DNA of 64,000 nucleotides, taken from NCBI RefSeq assembly GCF_004078635.1, contig NZ_RZNB01000001.1, forward strand, positions 1-64,000, written 5' to 3'. This document shows positions 32,954 through 41,698 of this stretch, piece after piece. The translations under genes were made by a program, and so were the position numbers. The notes below the pieces were generated by a model. That model had not been told where the DNA came from. It searched no databases and was given only the letters and a program-made list of their open reading frames with translations. Source of the DNA: Labedella phragmitis (lineage in GTDB: Bacteria > Actinomycetota > Actinomycetes > Actinomycetales > Microbacteriaceae). Within the stretch, counting starts at the first letter, position 1. Each line of letters begins with the position of its first letter.

Positions 32954-34600
32954 TCAGCCGACTGGGCCGCCTCCGTTCGCGGGAAGTCGCACCGTGACGG
33001 TGGTCCCGACGCCCGGCTCGCTCTCCACATCGATCGTGCCGTCGTGCGCGAGGACGATTCCGTGCGCGATCGAGAGCCCGATGCCGAATCCCCCCGCCGC
33101 GCCGTCCCGCGCTTGCCGCGCCCGGAAGAAGGGGTCGAAGAGCTGCGACACCTCCTCCTGCGTCATGCCGACGCCGGTATCGCGCACGACGAGTCGCGCG
33201 ACGCCGTCGATCTCGCGGAGTTCCACCGTGACGGAGCCTCCAGGGGGCGTGTACTTCACGGCGTTCGAGAGGAGGTTGTCGATCACCTGGCGATAACGCC
33301 CCTCGTCGACGTCGGCGACGACGGGCGGCGTGACATCCGCTCGGACTTTCACGCGGCTCGATTCGGCTCGCGGAAGGATGTCCTCGATGCTGCGCTCCGC
33401 GAGGTGCGACAGGTCGATCGTCGTCGGCTCGATCGCGACCTCGCCTTCGGGCAGCCGCAGGAGGTCGTCGATACGGGAGAGGAGGAGCTCGGCGTTGCGG
33501 GTGATGACCTCGAACTCGCGTCCGACGCCCGCACCCTTCCAATCGAGCGCATCCGATATCAGATCGACGTATCCGACGATCGAGGTGAGCGGCGTGCGGA
33601 GCTCATGCGTCACGGAGAGCAGGAAGTCCTCGCGGACCTGCACGGCTCGAGCGAGCTGCGTGACGTCGTGGACGATGACGACCGTCCCGAGTCGCGCGCC
33701 GTCATCCCGCGTGACGCCCCTCGCGGATACGAGCACGGCCCGCTGATTACCGGGCTGACCGATCCACTCGACCTCGTTCGTGATGTGCTCGCCCCCGAGG
33801 GCGCGAGTACTGACCTGTTGCTCCGGAGGGACGGGTGAGACCCGGTCGGGCCCGAAGACGAACAGTCCCGCTTCGTCGGCACGCGACTCCGGTTTCCCGG
33901 CATATCGGAAGAGCTCACGGCCGGTCGCGTTCAAGTGCTGCATCGTGCCGTCGGCGTCGTAGAAGGCCACACCGACATCGATGGCATCGATGATCGCAGA
34001 CGTCAGGCGCTTTCGGTCCTCGAGCTGCTCGATCGATTCGGAGAGGTCGCTGGACACCCGCTCCACCTCGCTCACGCGGGCGCGCAACGCCCGCGAGACG
34101 AAGTGCAGCCATACGGCGGTGAGGGCTGCGCACAAGGGGATGATGAGCGCTCGTCCCCACTCGAAGGCGCCGTCGGGGACGGTTCCGCGCCACACGAGAG
34201 GGAAGAGTGACACCAAGAACGCTCCGGCCACGGCGAGCGGGAGCCCCCAGCGATGGAAGCCGTATCCGAGCCACAGGATGGGGAACGCTGACAACAGGAA
34301 AGACGCGGGCAACGACTCGTACGCCGTCTCATAGAGCAAGGCCGACGAGACGAGGTCGAGAATCGGGACGACGGCGATCCATTGTCGGCGGAATGTCTCC
34401 CACGGGATGACGATCGCCGCGACGGTCGCCATCGCCGCGACGACGAGCCCACCGACGAACGGACCCGTCCACGCGCCGTCCGGTTCGGAGATGACGACGA
34501 GGGGCGCGATGAGCACCAGGAGTACGAGGAAGGGCAGCTGTCCACGGGTGAACAGCTCCCATCGCGCCCGAATAGTCGAGCCCTGAGCATGCAGCGGCAT
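32954..34600 (-). CDS. Sensor histidine kinase with membrane region and PAS domain (orphan)
   Basis: A 548-residue kinase. Residues 1-175 carry six or so hydrophobic helices (LPFLVLLVLIAPLVVIS, FVGGLVVAAMATVAAIVIPW and others). A short coiled coil follows (ALRARVSEVERVSSDLSESIEQLEDRKRL), then a PAS domain (IIDAIDVGVAFYDADGTMQHLNATGRELF, ARLGTVVIVHDVTQLA), a HisKA domain with phosphoacceptor His in LLSVTHELRTPLTSIVGYVDL, and HATPase_c with N box (VIDNLLSNAVKYTPPGG), G1 (VVRDTGVGM), F (LFDPFFRA) and G2 (GGFGIGLSIAHGI). No response regulator is adjacent. The partner and signal are unknown. Confidence 0.93.
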   Translation of the reverse strand: MPLHAQGSTIRARWELFTRGQLPFLVLLVLIAPLVVISEPDGAWTGPFVGGLVVAAMATVAAIVIPWETFRRQWIAVVPILDLVSSALLYETAYESLPASFLLSAFPILWLGYGFHRWGLPLAVAGAFLVSLFPLVWRGTVPDGAFEWGRALIIPLCAALTAVWLHFVSRALRARVSEVERVSSDLSESIEQLEDRKRLTSAIIDAIDVGVAFYDADGTMQHLNATGRELFRYAGKPESRADEAGLFVFGPDRVSPVPPEQQVSTRALGGEHITNEVEWIGQPGNQRAVLVSARGVTRDDGARLGTVVIVHDVTQLARAVQVREDFLLSVTHELRTPLTSIVGYVDLISDALDWKGAGVGREFEVITRNAELLLSRIDDLLRLPEGEVAIEPTTIDLSHLAERSIEDILPRAESSRVKVRADVTPPVVADVDEGRYRQVIDNLLSNAVKYTPPGGSVTVELREIDGVARLVVRDTGVGMTQEEVSQLFDPFFRARQARDGAAGGFGIGLSIAHGIVLAHDGTIDVESEPGVGTTVTVRLPANGGGPVG

Positions 34601-34769
34601 GGGTCCCCCTCCGCATCGTCACGACGACGTGTCGCCCCCCGCATGGTAGGACAGGGCGGGACGGCTCACGAAATCCGTGACGCCGACATGGCGATTGCGA
34701 CCCGGATCTCGCGTAATCCGGATATGTCGCTCACGCAGACGGGCGCGTCGGGGCGGGTCGGGACGGGCA

Positions 34770-35813
34770 TCACTCCACGTCGATGAGGACCTTCCCGACG
34801 GTGTCGGCCTCGACCGCCCGGTGCGCGTCGGCGGTCTGCTCGAGTGCGAAGTGGTGCAGGGGCAGTCCGTTCTCCTCCCCGACCTCGAGTACGCCGACGG
34901 CGACGGCCGCGGTCACGTCCTCGGCGGCGGCCGCGAGCGCCTCCTCACCCATCGTGTAGATGAGGATGAACTGGAAGCGGGTGTTCCGGACCATGTTCGG
35001 GCGGATGGCGACCTCGACGGAATCCCCTCCGCCGTCCGCATAGCTCGCGATGACACCCCGGGGGCGGAGCACCGCGAGGTCGAGGTCGAGGTTCGAGGCG
35101 ATCGCGACCTCGACGACGATGTCGACGCCGTCCGAGGCGACAGCGCGGATCTGCTCGGCCGCGTCGTCGTCGCGGTAGTTCACCACGTGCTGTGCCCCCG
35201 CCGCGGTCGCGAGGGTCGCCTTCTCCGGGCCGCTCACGGTGGCGACGACGGTCGCTCCGGCCCAGCGGGCGAGTTGGATCGCGGCGTGACCGACGGCTCC
35301 CGCGCCGCCCGAGACGAGCACGGTCCGACCCTCGAGCGCTCCCGGCGCGAGTCGCCGGGGACCGTCCTCCGCGACCGTGAGTGCGCGGTGGGCGGTGACC
35401 GCCGGCACCCCGAGGCTCGCTCCCACATCGAAGGACGCACCCTCCGGAAGCGGCGCGACGCGGTCGACCGGCAGGATCGTGAACTGCTGCGCCGTGCCCG
35501 TCGGCCGCTCCTGGGCGGACAGGAAGGTCCACACGCGATCGCCGACCGCGAAACCGGTCACCCCGTCTCCGACGGCGTCGACGACTCCCGCGCCGTCCTG
35601 ATTCGGGACGACCTCGCCGAACGGCAGGCGCTGGCCGGGACCGGATCCCGTGCGCGACTTCCAGTCCGTGGGATTTACGCCGGAGCGCACGACGCGCACG
35701 CGCACCTCCCCGGGACCGGGATCGTGGATCTCGCGCTCGACGAGATGGAGGACGGACGCATCGCCCGTCTCGACGTAGACGACGGCTGACTGGGTTCGCG
35801 ATTCGGTACTCAT
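34770..35813 (-). CDS. NADPH:quinone reductase-like zinc-less MDR oxidoreductase
   Basis: A 347-residue medium-chain dehydrogenase/reductase of the quinone-oxidoreductase (QOR) type. GroES-like N-terminal domain: LVEREIHDPGPGEVRVRVVRSGVNPTDWKSRTG, FGEVVPNQDGAGVVDAVGDGVTGFAVGDRVW. Rossmann domain: GRTVLVSGGAGAVGHAAIQLARWAGATVVATVSGPEKATLA. Neither catalytic- nor structural-zinc Cys clusters are present. It would reduce quinones or enones with NADPH. It is divergent from a short-chain dehydrogenase gene with a REP-like element in between. Confidence 0.92.
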   Translation of the reverse strand: MSTESRTQSAVVYVETGDASVLHLVEREIHDPGPGEVRVRVVRSGVNPTDWKSRTGSGPGQRLPFGEVVPNQDGAGVVDAVGDGVTGFAVGDRVWTFLSAQERPTGTAQQFTILPVDRVAPLPEGASFDVGASLGVPAVTAHRALTVAEDGPRRLAPGALEGRTVLVSGGAGAVGHAAIQLARWAGATVVATVSGPEKATLATAAGAQHVVNYRDDDAAEQIRAVASDGVDIVVEVAIASNLDLDLAVLRPRGVIASYADGGGDSVEVAIRPNMVRNTRFQFILIYTMGEEALAAAAEDVTAAVAVGVLEVGEENGLPLHHFALEQTADAHRAVEADTVGKVLIDVE

Positions 35814-35870
35814 GATCCTTCGACGCTACGACGGGCTGACCGCAGCATCCACCCCCTGGACGGGATCGTT

Positions 35871-35928
35871 CCCCTTCGACAAGCTCGGGACAGGCCCGTC
35901 GACAGGCTCAGGACGGGCCATTCGACAG
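35871..35928. repeat. REP-like element (degenerate)
   Basis: CCCTTCGACAAGCTCGGGAC, then GTCGACAGGCTCAGGAC, share the CTTCGAC-A-GCTC-GGGAC core of the elements at 8649 and 46806. It lies between divergent genes, so it is unlikely to act as a terminator here, and it may overlap promoter sequence of the plus-strand SDR gene. Confidence 0.6.
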
Positions 35929-35946
35929 CGGCGATAGTGTGGCCGC

Positions 35947-36606
35947 ATGACTGCAGCGATGACCGATCGGGTCGTTCTCCTGGCCGGCGCGACGAGCGAT
36001 GCGGGTCTCGCGGCCGCACAGACCCTCGTGGCCGCGGGTGCCCGCGTGATCGCGACGGGGCGAGACGATGCCAAGCTCGCGGCCCTCGCCGAGAAGGTGC
36101 CCGGCGTCACCACCGAGCTCGTCGACCTCACGGATGAGGCCGCCGTCGCCGAGCTCGCGGCTCGCGTGCGCGACACCGTCGGCCCCGTCGATGGAGTGCT
36201 CCACCTCGTTGGCGGGTTCCGCCGCGGAGAGGGCATCCCCGGTCAGTCGGACGCGGACTGGGACACCCTCGTGACGTCCCTCACCGCGCTGCGGCACGTC
36301 AGTCGCGCCTTCTACACCGACCTCGTCGCCTCGACCGCCGGTCGGCTCGCGATCGTGTCGTCGACGTCCGCGACCAAGCCGCACCGCAACACGGCCAACT
36401 ACTCGACGGTCAAGGCCGCAGCGGAGGCGTGGATCGCCGCCGTCGCATCCGGCTTCGGCGCGGACGCGCCAGGACGTGCGGCGGCGGTGATCTTCGCGGT
36501 GTCATCGCTCGCGGGACTCGAGGAGACGCTCGCGTCGCGCTTCGTCGCCTTGTGGGACGAGTCCGCCGCTGCCCTCAACGGCTCCCGCCATGTCCTCGGC
36601 GCCTGA
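35947..36606 (+). CDS. Short-chain dehydrogenase/reductase
   Basis: A 219-residue SDR from ATG 35947. The coenzyme motif is the variant VVLLAGATSDAGLAAAQTLVAAGARVIATGRD (GxxxxxG), followed by LVDLTDEAAV, GVLHLVGGF and catalytic Ser/Tyr/Lys as AIVSSTSATKPHRNTANYSTVKAAAEAWI. Slightly short and with an altered Gly motif compared with classical SDRs (about 245 aa). The substrate cannot be inferred. Its transcript is closed by a 40-bp perfect palindrome shared with the convergent protease gene. Confidence 0.88.
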   Translation: MTAAMTDRVVLLAGATSDAGLAAAQTLVAAGARVIATGRDDAKLAALAEKVPGVTTELVDLTDEAAVAELAARVRDTVGPVDGVLHLVGGFRRGEGIPGQSDADWDTLVTSLTALRHVSRAFYTDLVASTAGRLAIVSSTSATKPHRNTANYSTVKAAAEAWIAAVASGFGADAPGRAAAVIFAVSSLAGLEETLASRFVALWDESAAALNGSRHVLGA

Positions 36607-36638
36607 CGGCTCGCCCCCGCCCGTCGCGCCCCGAATGA

Positions 36639-36678
36639 GACGAGGGGCGTCACGACCGCGGTCGTGACGCCCCTCGTC
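36639..36678. terminator. 40-bp perfect palindrome, bidirectional terminator
   Basis: GACGAGGGGCGTCACGACCG (36639-36658) is followed immediately by its exact reverse complement (36659-36678). It is flanked by GAATGA and ATTC. It sits between two convergent genes (stops at 36606 and 36701) and can form the same hairpin on either strand. Confidence 0.9.
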
Positions 36679-36700
36679 ATTCAAACGGTTGCTGCGGTGA

Positions 36701-38782
36701 TCAGCCCTCGACGGTCGCGCGGCGCTTGCGCACCACGACGACGCTGGCGATACCCGCGGCGATGAAGAGCCAGGCCGCGAGTCCGATCGGGAGCAGGTCC
36801 GGTCCACCGGTGACGGCGAGGTCGTCGCCGTCGTCGTTGCCGTTACCGGCGCCGGGCGTCTCGTCGGCGGCGCCGATGATCTCGACCGTGACCGAAGCCG
36901 CGGCGGAAGTGACACCCTCGATGGCCTGCGTGACCGAGATCACGTTGTCACCCGCGACCAGAGCGTCGCCGAGGGCGATCTCCCAGTTGTCACCGGGCAA
37001 TGCAGCGGCGGCCATGAGGTCGGCGTCATCCACCGGGGTCTCGTCCTCGACGGGGAGCTCGCCCTCGATCTCGTAGGAGCCGACGAGTTCACCGTTGACG
37101 GAGAGCGTCACGAGGGCGCCCTCGATGCCGACGCCCGAGGAGGTCTCCGGTGCGTCGGCGGCCTGGTAGTACGACCCGTCAGCCGGCGTCGAAATGGTCG
37201 GCGCGACCGGGACGACGGCGAACTTCGACGTCGCGACCGGGGAGGTCTCGCCCTCGAAGGACTGCGTCGCCGTCACCGTGTACGAGCCGTAGGAGAGATC
37301 GGCCGGGACGCTCCAGCTGCCGTCGTCGCCGACGGTCGCGGTGCCCACGACGTCGCCGTCGATCGTGACCGTGGCGCCCGGGAAGCCCGTGCCCGTGATG
37401 GCCGTGAGCTCGGTCTCGACCGTGCGGCCGTCCACCGGGGACGTGATGACCGGAGCGGTCAGCGGGGCGGGGACGACCTCGAGCTCGTAGGAGTTGACCG
37501 ACGAGGTGTTGAAGCCGATGACGGCCTGCACGTCGAACGCGAAGGCGCCGAGCGCGGTGGGCGCATTGAACTGCCAGTTGCCCTCACCGTTCGCCAGCAC
37601 GGTGAACTCGTCACCCGTGGCCGGGGTCACGACGATCTCCGCGTTGGCGGGGCCGGTGCCGGTGATGCGAGCGCCACGCTCGACCTCTCCGCCGTCGGCC
37701 GGCGAGGCGAGGACGGGAGCGTCGACCGCGAGCATGATCGTGTAGCCCTCAGTGAGAGCGAGACCGGCCTGCAGGTCGGCGGCCCAGATGAAGTCGCCGG
37801 GTTCCGAACCGCCGCTCACGACGCCGACGGCCTTCTCGCCCTGGAAGACGGCTCCGCCGGAGTCGCCCTCGAGGACGCCGGGTCCGCCATCGCTCGTCGC
37901 GATGCCGCTACCGAAGCCCTTGACGAAACGATCGCCGACCTCCGCCCAGCCGACGAACGCGTCGATGCCGTTGCTGGTCGAGAGCCCGGTCGTGCGGCCG
38001 CTCTTGGAGAAGGGCTTGGAGATGTCGACCGCGCCGACCGAGCTGATCTCGGTCGTCGAGAGCGAGAGGTCGTCGCTCTCAGCGGTCGTCCAGTCCGTCA
38101 CCTCGGGGAGGAGGGTCAGGGCGGGGTTGATGTCGTCGATGACGGCGATGTCGACGGAGTTCGGGTCGCCCTCGGCTCCGGGTTCGTTGCCGGACGCGCC
38201 GTACTGGGAGAATCCGATGTTGCCGAGCGGGTAGCTCACGGCGACGTCGTTGCCCTCGGGGTCGCCGCCGCCTGCGGTGTCACCCGACGGGAGGGTGAGG
38301 AGAGCCTGCTCGAACGCACCGTCGAGCGTGCAGTGACCGGCGGAGACGACAGCCGGGTTGCCCGACGGGTCCCATGCGCTGAAGCCGACCGAGCAGAGCC
38401 CGGCCTGGTCGCCCGTCGAGGGCCCGCCCGCGATGTAGCCGGCCCCACCGACGACGTCCGTGTCGGCGAGGGCCTTGAGACCGCCCTCGATCTCGCGGAT
38501 GACGACGTTCTCGTGCTGGTCCGCGAAGTCGTTCGCGGTCGCGTTCTCTTCTGAGACGACGATGACGACGTTGCCGTCGCCATCGGTGCCGACGGCTTCG
38601 ACACCGTCGGAGGCGAGGATCTCGAGCGACTTGGCCTGGTAGACGGGACCCGAGGTGGGAGCTTCGTCGGGCGTGGTCTCAGCGAAGGCCGGGGTGGCGA
38701 AGAGGCCACCGAGGCCGAATGCCGTCGCCGTGCCGAGCGCGAGAGCGCGACGGAGGCGAGGTCTGGGGGGTTGGGCGGACAC
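36701..38782 (-). CDS. Secreted trypsin-like serine protease with Ig-like repeats and LAxTG wall anchor
   Basis: A 693-residue surface protein. The GTG at 38782 is 5 nt after AGGAGA; the frame extends to 38866 without an RBS. Signal peptide at 8-35 (RRALALGTATAFGLGGLFATPAFAE). The S1-type catalytic triad is His150 (VSAGHCTL), Asp211 (SVDIAVID) and Ser308 (EGDSGGAV). Then follow two or three bacterial Ig-like modules (APVLASPADGGEVERGARITGTGP, APVITSPVDGRTVETELTAITG, APTISTPADGSYYQ). The C-terminus has LAVTGG, a hydrophobic helix and RKRR: an LAxTG sortase signal, as used by class E sortases. No sortase gene is in the window. Confidence 0.9.
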   Translation of the reverse strand: MSAQPPRPRLRRALALGTATAFGLGGLFATPAFAETTPDEAPTSGPVYQAKSLEILASDGVEAVGTDGDGNVVIVVSEENATANDFADQHENVVIREIEGGLKALADTDVVGGAGYIAGGPSTGDQAGLCSVGFSAWDPSGNPAVVSAGHCTLDGAFEQALLTLPSGDTAGGGDPEGNDVAVSYPLGNIGFSQYGASGNEPGAEGDPNSVDIAVIDDINPALTLLPEVTDWTTAESDDLSLSTTEISSVGAVDISKPFSKSGRTTGLSTSNGIDAFVGWAEVGDRFVKGFGSGIATSDGGPGVLEGDSGGAVFQGEKAVGVVSGGSEPGDFIWAADLQAGLALTEGYTIMLAVDAPVLASPADGGEVERGARITGTGPANAEIVVTPATGDEFTVLANGEGNWQFNAPTALGAFAFDVQAVIGFNTSSVNSYELEVVPAPLTAPVITSPVDGRTVETELTAITGTGFPGATVTIDGDVVGTATVGDDGSWSVPADLSYGSYTVTATQSFEGETSPVATSKFAVVPVAPTISTPADGSYYQAADAPETSSGVGIEGALVTLSVNGELVGSYEIEGELPVEDETPVDDADLMAAAALPGDNWEIALGDALVAGDNVISVTQAIEGVTSAAASVTVEIIGAADETPGAGNGNDDGDDLAVTGGPDLLPIGLAAWLFIAAGIASVVVVRKRRATVEG

Positions 38783-38942
38783 AGATCTCCTATGAATGGT
38801 GTTCGTACGGGTGGTCGGGTCCGTCCGGATCGGGTCCGGACGGTAGCGATCGCTCGGGTGAAGCAACCCTTGCCTCCGACGGTATCGAGATACCCAGAGG
38901 AATCACACCCTCTTAAGAGGGTCTTCCGATAAAGTTTGGACC

Positions 38943-39365
38943 ATGTCCGGACAAGCCCCCTCCACTTCGCGCCGAAACGGACGCCTGGCCGCCGCTTTTG
39001 CCCTCCTCGCCGCCTCCGCTTCCCTCTTCGCCGCGTGCGCCAACGGATCGACTGCGGGCAGTTCGGGAGCCGATGCAGACCCAGCGGAGGCGATCGTCGG
39101 CACGTGGGGATCGACCGCCACGGAGCAACCGCACCTCGTCTTCGACGGAGGCAAGGTCACGGGCACGGACGGATGCAACGGGATCTCGTCGACCTACACG
39201 GTCGACGGAGCGACCATCACCGTCAAGCCCTTCATGAGCACACTCAGGGCGTGTGTCGGCGTCGACACCTGGCTGCGCGCGCTGCGGACGGTGGAACTCG
39301 ATGGCGACGCGATCATCATCCGGAACGCCGCGGGCGACCACATCGGAACCCTCGACCGCAATTGA
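38943..39365 (+). CDS. META-domain lipoprotein
   Basis: A 140-residue protein from ATG 38943 with a lipoprotein signal (AAFALLAASASLFAAC, lipobox Cys at 31) and a small META/HslJ-type beta domain (IVGTWGSTATEQPHLVFDGGKVTGTDGCNGISSTYTVDGATITVKPFMSTLRACVG pattern, with paired Cys). META-domain proteins are surface-exposed or periplasmic and linked to stress tolerance; exact role unknown. It is divergent from the protease gene and followed by a hairpin terminator. Confidence 0.88.
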   Translation: MSGQAPSTSRRNGRLAAAFALLAASASLFAACANGSTAGSSGADADPAEAIVGTWGSTATEQPHLVFDGGKVTGTDGCNGISSTYTVDGATITVKPFMSTLRACVGVDTWLRALRTVELDGDAIIIRNAAGDHIGTLDRN

Positions 39366-39366
39366 G

Positions 39367-39397
39367 GCGAGGTGGCTCCAAAGAGCCTCTCCCTCGC
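39367..39397 (+). terminator. Hairpin after the META lipoprotein gene
   Basis: GCGAGG...CCTCGC encloses GGCTC-CAAA-GAGCC immediately after the stop codon. It is a compact GC-rich stem-loop without a T-tract, the usual form in such genomes. Confidence 0.6.
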
Positions 39398-39699
39398 CCG
39401 CCGCGCCGGTTCACTCAGGTTCTTGCCAGGTTCTGACCCGGGTTCTGCCAGGTTGACCCCGCAGGCTTGCTGACTTGTGCCCGGCGGGGCCGTTCGACCG
39501 CGCTCGATCACCCGATCATCGCGAGGTCGCCGACGACGTGACCTGTCCGTCCTCACGCTCCCGGGCCGACGAATACCCGACACGCAGTACTCCATACGCA
39601 CTCCGAACCGAGAAGTCCGGAACGAGCACGGTCCGACGCCGCGAGCCCGACTCGCCCGCACCCCCTCGTTCCCCGACCGAGAAGACACACACGTAACGC
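39398..39699. other. Long 5' region of the SLT-like gene (no gene seen)
   Basis: About 300 bp without a convincing coding frame. Short direct repeats GCCAGGTTCTGACCCGGGTT and TCTGCCAGGTTGACC fall at 39425-39460. I looked for a ydaO (c-di-AMP) riboswitch, which precedes many actinobacterial cell-wall hydrolase genes, and do not see its core sequences. The promoter of the next gene must lie here. Confidence 0.4.
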
Positions 39700-40542
39700 A
39701 TGCGCCACGAAACCCCCCGCACCACCATGCTCTCCCCACTCCCTCCCGTGACCCGCGCCGCCCGCCGCGCGACCCGGAAGACCTCGCGCCGCAACCGCTT
39801 CGCCGTCGCGGCGACCGTCGCCGTCGTGGGCCTCGCCGCCGGCTCCGGCTTCGCGATCTCCGATCGGGCCATGAGTGAACAGCTCGCCGCTTCGACCGCG
39901 CAGCTCGACGCGACGAGCGGCCTCCAGTCCGACCACCTCGGCGTCTACAGCGGTGTCGCGACCGCGCACGCCGAGGACAAGGCCGTCGAGGTCCTCGAGA
40001 CCGCCGCGGTCGTCGCCGCCGACGTCGAGGGCAAGGTCGACGCGACGACCCTCACGGCGACCATGGACCAGCTCGGCGCCTACGAATCGCTCGATTCGGA
40101 GACGGTCGTCGACCTCACCCGTCAGGTCGTCGACGTCATGAACGACACCCAGGCCGCCGCCCAGGAGTTCGACGAGCAGAAGGCTGCGGAAGCGACGGCA
40201 GCCGCGGAGGCGAAGGCCCGCGCCGAGGCCAACACCCCCGAGGGCGCGAAAGCCACGGCGCGCACCATGGCCGCTTCCGATTACGGCTGGGGTGACGGCG
40301 AGTTCTCCTGCCTCAGCAAGCTCTGGCAGAAGGAATCCGGCTGGTCCTACACGGCCGAGAACGCGTCGAGCGGTGCTTACGGGATCCCGCAGTCGCTTCC
40401 CGGCAGCAAGATGGCGACGATCGGCTCGGACTGGCGGACCAACGCCTCCACGCAGATCGCCTGGGGCCTGTCCTACATCGACCGCGCCTACGGTTCGCCG
40501 TGCTCCGCCTGGTCGCACTCGCAGGCCAACAACTGGTACTGA
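39700..40542 (+). CDS. Secreted lytic-transglycosylase-like (SLT/aggregation-promoting-factor type) protein
   Basis: A 280-residue protein from ATG 39700. The N-terminus is basic (RRATRKTSRRNRF), followed by an export/anchor helix (AVAATVAVVGLAAGSGFAIS) and a long helical stalk (40-185) ending in an Ala/Glu-rich coil (EQKAAEATAAAEAKARAEA). The C-terminal lysozyme-like domain reads WGDGEFSCLSKLWQKESGWSYTAENASSGAYGIPQSLPGSKM, with the catalytic Glu in KESGW, and ends NNWY. This is the pattern of actinobacterial SLT-like peptidoglycan hydrolases that act at the cell surface. Confidence 0.9.
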   Translation: MRHETPRTTMLSPLPPVTRAARRATRKTSRRNRFAVAATVAVVGLAAGSGFAISDRAMSEQLAASTAQLDATSGLQSDHLGVYSGVATAHAEDKAVEVLETAAVVAADVEGKVDATTLTATMDQLGAYESLDSETVVDLTRQVVDVMNDTQAAAQEFDEQKAAEATAAAEAKARAEANTPEGAKATARTMAASDYGWGDGEFSCLSKLWQKESGWSYTAENASSGAYGIPQSLPGSKMATIGSDWRTNASTQIAWGLSYIDRAYGSPCSAWSHSQANNWY

Positions 40543-40564
40543 TCCCGCCGCCTCACCGTGAGTG

Positions 40565-41134
40565 TCAGGACCGGCTCCAACTCGCGAGCGAGACGACGAC
40601 GCTCTCGATGAGCTTCCGGTAGCTCCGCTCGAGGTCGGCAGAGAGCCGGAAGGCGCCCGTCGTCTCGAGGCTCACGAAACCATGGAGGGCGGAGCGGAGG
40701 AACCGGGCGGCGTCGATGGCGTCGTCGTCGCGGAGGTCGTAGCCCGCGAGCACTGCGAGCAGTACCTCGAGAGCCGCCTCGCTCGCAGCCCGATCGTCGG
40801 CGTCCTCCGGTTCGGGGGCGCTCACGGTCAGCCCGTACTGGACTGGATTCTCGAGCGCCCAGCTGCGGTAGGCCGCAGCGAGGCTCCGTACCGCATCGTC
40901 GCGGGACCGCCCGATCGTCGAGCGCGCCAAGGCGGTGCCGAGGCTCCTCTTCGCGCGGAGCATCATGCCGCGTCGCAGGCCGGGGAGTCCATCGACGTGC
41001 TTGTACAGCGACGGCGTGCGGACGCCGAGGCTCTCGGCGACGGCCGCGAGCGTGAGATCGGTCGACGGATTCCGCTCGAGGAGTTCAGCGGCGCGCTCGA
41101 CGACGGTGTCTTCCGTCAATCCGGCTCTCGGCAT
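40565..41134 (-). CDS. TetR-family transcriptional regulator
   Basis: A 189-residue regulator. ATG 41134 is preceded by AAGGA, while an ATG at 41167 is not. HTH: TEDTVVERAAELLERNPSTDLTLAAVAESLGVRTPSLYKHVDGLPGLRR. The C-terminal ligand domain (DDAVRSLAAAYRSWALENPVQYGLTV, AARFLRSALHGFVSLETTGAF) belongs to the TetR_C_33/WHG type. It is divergent from a DUF4260 membrane-protein gene, which it probably represses. Confidence 0.9.
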   Translation of the reverse strand: MPRAGLTEDTVVERAAELLERNPSTDLTLAAVAESLGVRTPSLYKHVDGLPGLRRGMMLRAKRSLGTALARSTIGRSRDDAVRSLAAAYRSWALENPVQYGLTVSAPEPEDADDRAASEAALEVLLAVLAGYDLRDDDAIDAARFLRSALHGFVSLETTGAFRLSADLERSYRKLIESVVVSLASWSRS

Positions 41135-41212
41135 GGGTGTCCTTTCAGTCGCGCCCGTCGAGGGCACGTCGTCTCGACTTGAAGCTTAGTTAACCAACGG
41201 CTATTGACATTA

Positions 41213-41222
41213 GCTTGCAAGC
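41213..41222. promoter_or_regulatory. Palindrome in TetR/DUF4260 intergenic region, overlapping a promoter
   Basis: GCTTGCAAGC is a perfect 10-bp palindrome just after a consensus -35 box (TTGACA, 41204-41209) for the plus-strand gene. A second symmetric stretch, TTAGTTAACCAA, lies at 41187-41198. Either could be the operator of the divergent TetR protein. Confidence 0.45.
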
Positions 41223-41239
41223 GAGCGAGCATAGCCGCC

Positions 41240-41698
41240 ATGACGCTCACACCGGACCCCGCCACCGCCTCGTCGCACCCCGCCGCACCCGCCGACTCCC
41301 CTCGCCTCACCAACCCGGAGCTCGTGCAGCGACTCGAGGGGGGACTCATCATCGCGCTCTCGATCGTCGCGCTGCTCGCCCTCGCCCCTGACCGGTGGTG
41401 GGTGCCGCTCGCGGCCTTCCTGCTCTTCGACCTGTCACAGCTCGGCTACCTGCGGTCACCGCGAGTGGGTGCCGCGGCATACAACGCCGTGCACACCTAC
41501 GTCTGGCCGGCGATCCTCGCGGGGATCGCGATCATCGCCTGGTCGCCGGCCCCGACCGTCGGTCTCTGGTCGATGCTCGCGGCGGTCTCGTGGGCCTTCC
41601 ACGTCGCCGTCGACCGCACGCTCGGATACGGCCTGAAGCGGCCCGACGCGTTCACCCACACGCACCTCGGCCACATCGGCACGAACCGCGATCACTGA
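41240..41698 (+). CDS. DUF4260 family membrane protein
   Basis: A 152-residue protein from ATG 41240. After a Pro/Ala-rich start it has about four short hydrophobic helices and the DUF4260 pattern: RLEGGLIIALSIVALLAL, FLLFDLSQLGYLRSPRVGAAAYNAVHTYVWP, and AFHVAVDRTLGYGLKRPDAFTHTHLGHIG with conserved Asp, Arg and His. Its function is unknown; it is often paired with TetR regulators, as here. Its end overlaps the convergent DUF3054 gene by 7 bp. Confidence 0.88.
   Translation: MTLTPDPATASSHPAAPADSPRLTNPELVQRLEGGLIIALSIVALLALAPDRWWVPLAAFLLFDLSQLGYLRSPRVGAAAYNAVHTYVWPAILAGIAIIAWSPAPTVGLWSMLAAVSWAFHVAVDRTLGYGLKRPDAFTHTHLGHIGTNRDH

Noticed and set aside
39398-39699. ydaO/c-di-AMP riboswitch before the SLT-like gene
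   Set aside because: The known conserved core sequences are not visible; only short direct repeats are seen.
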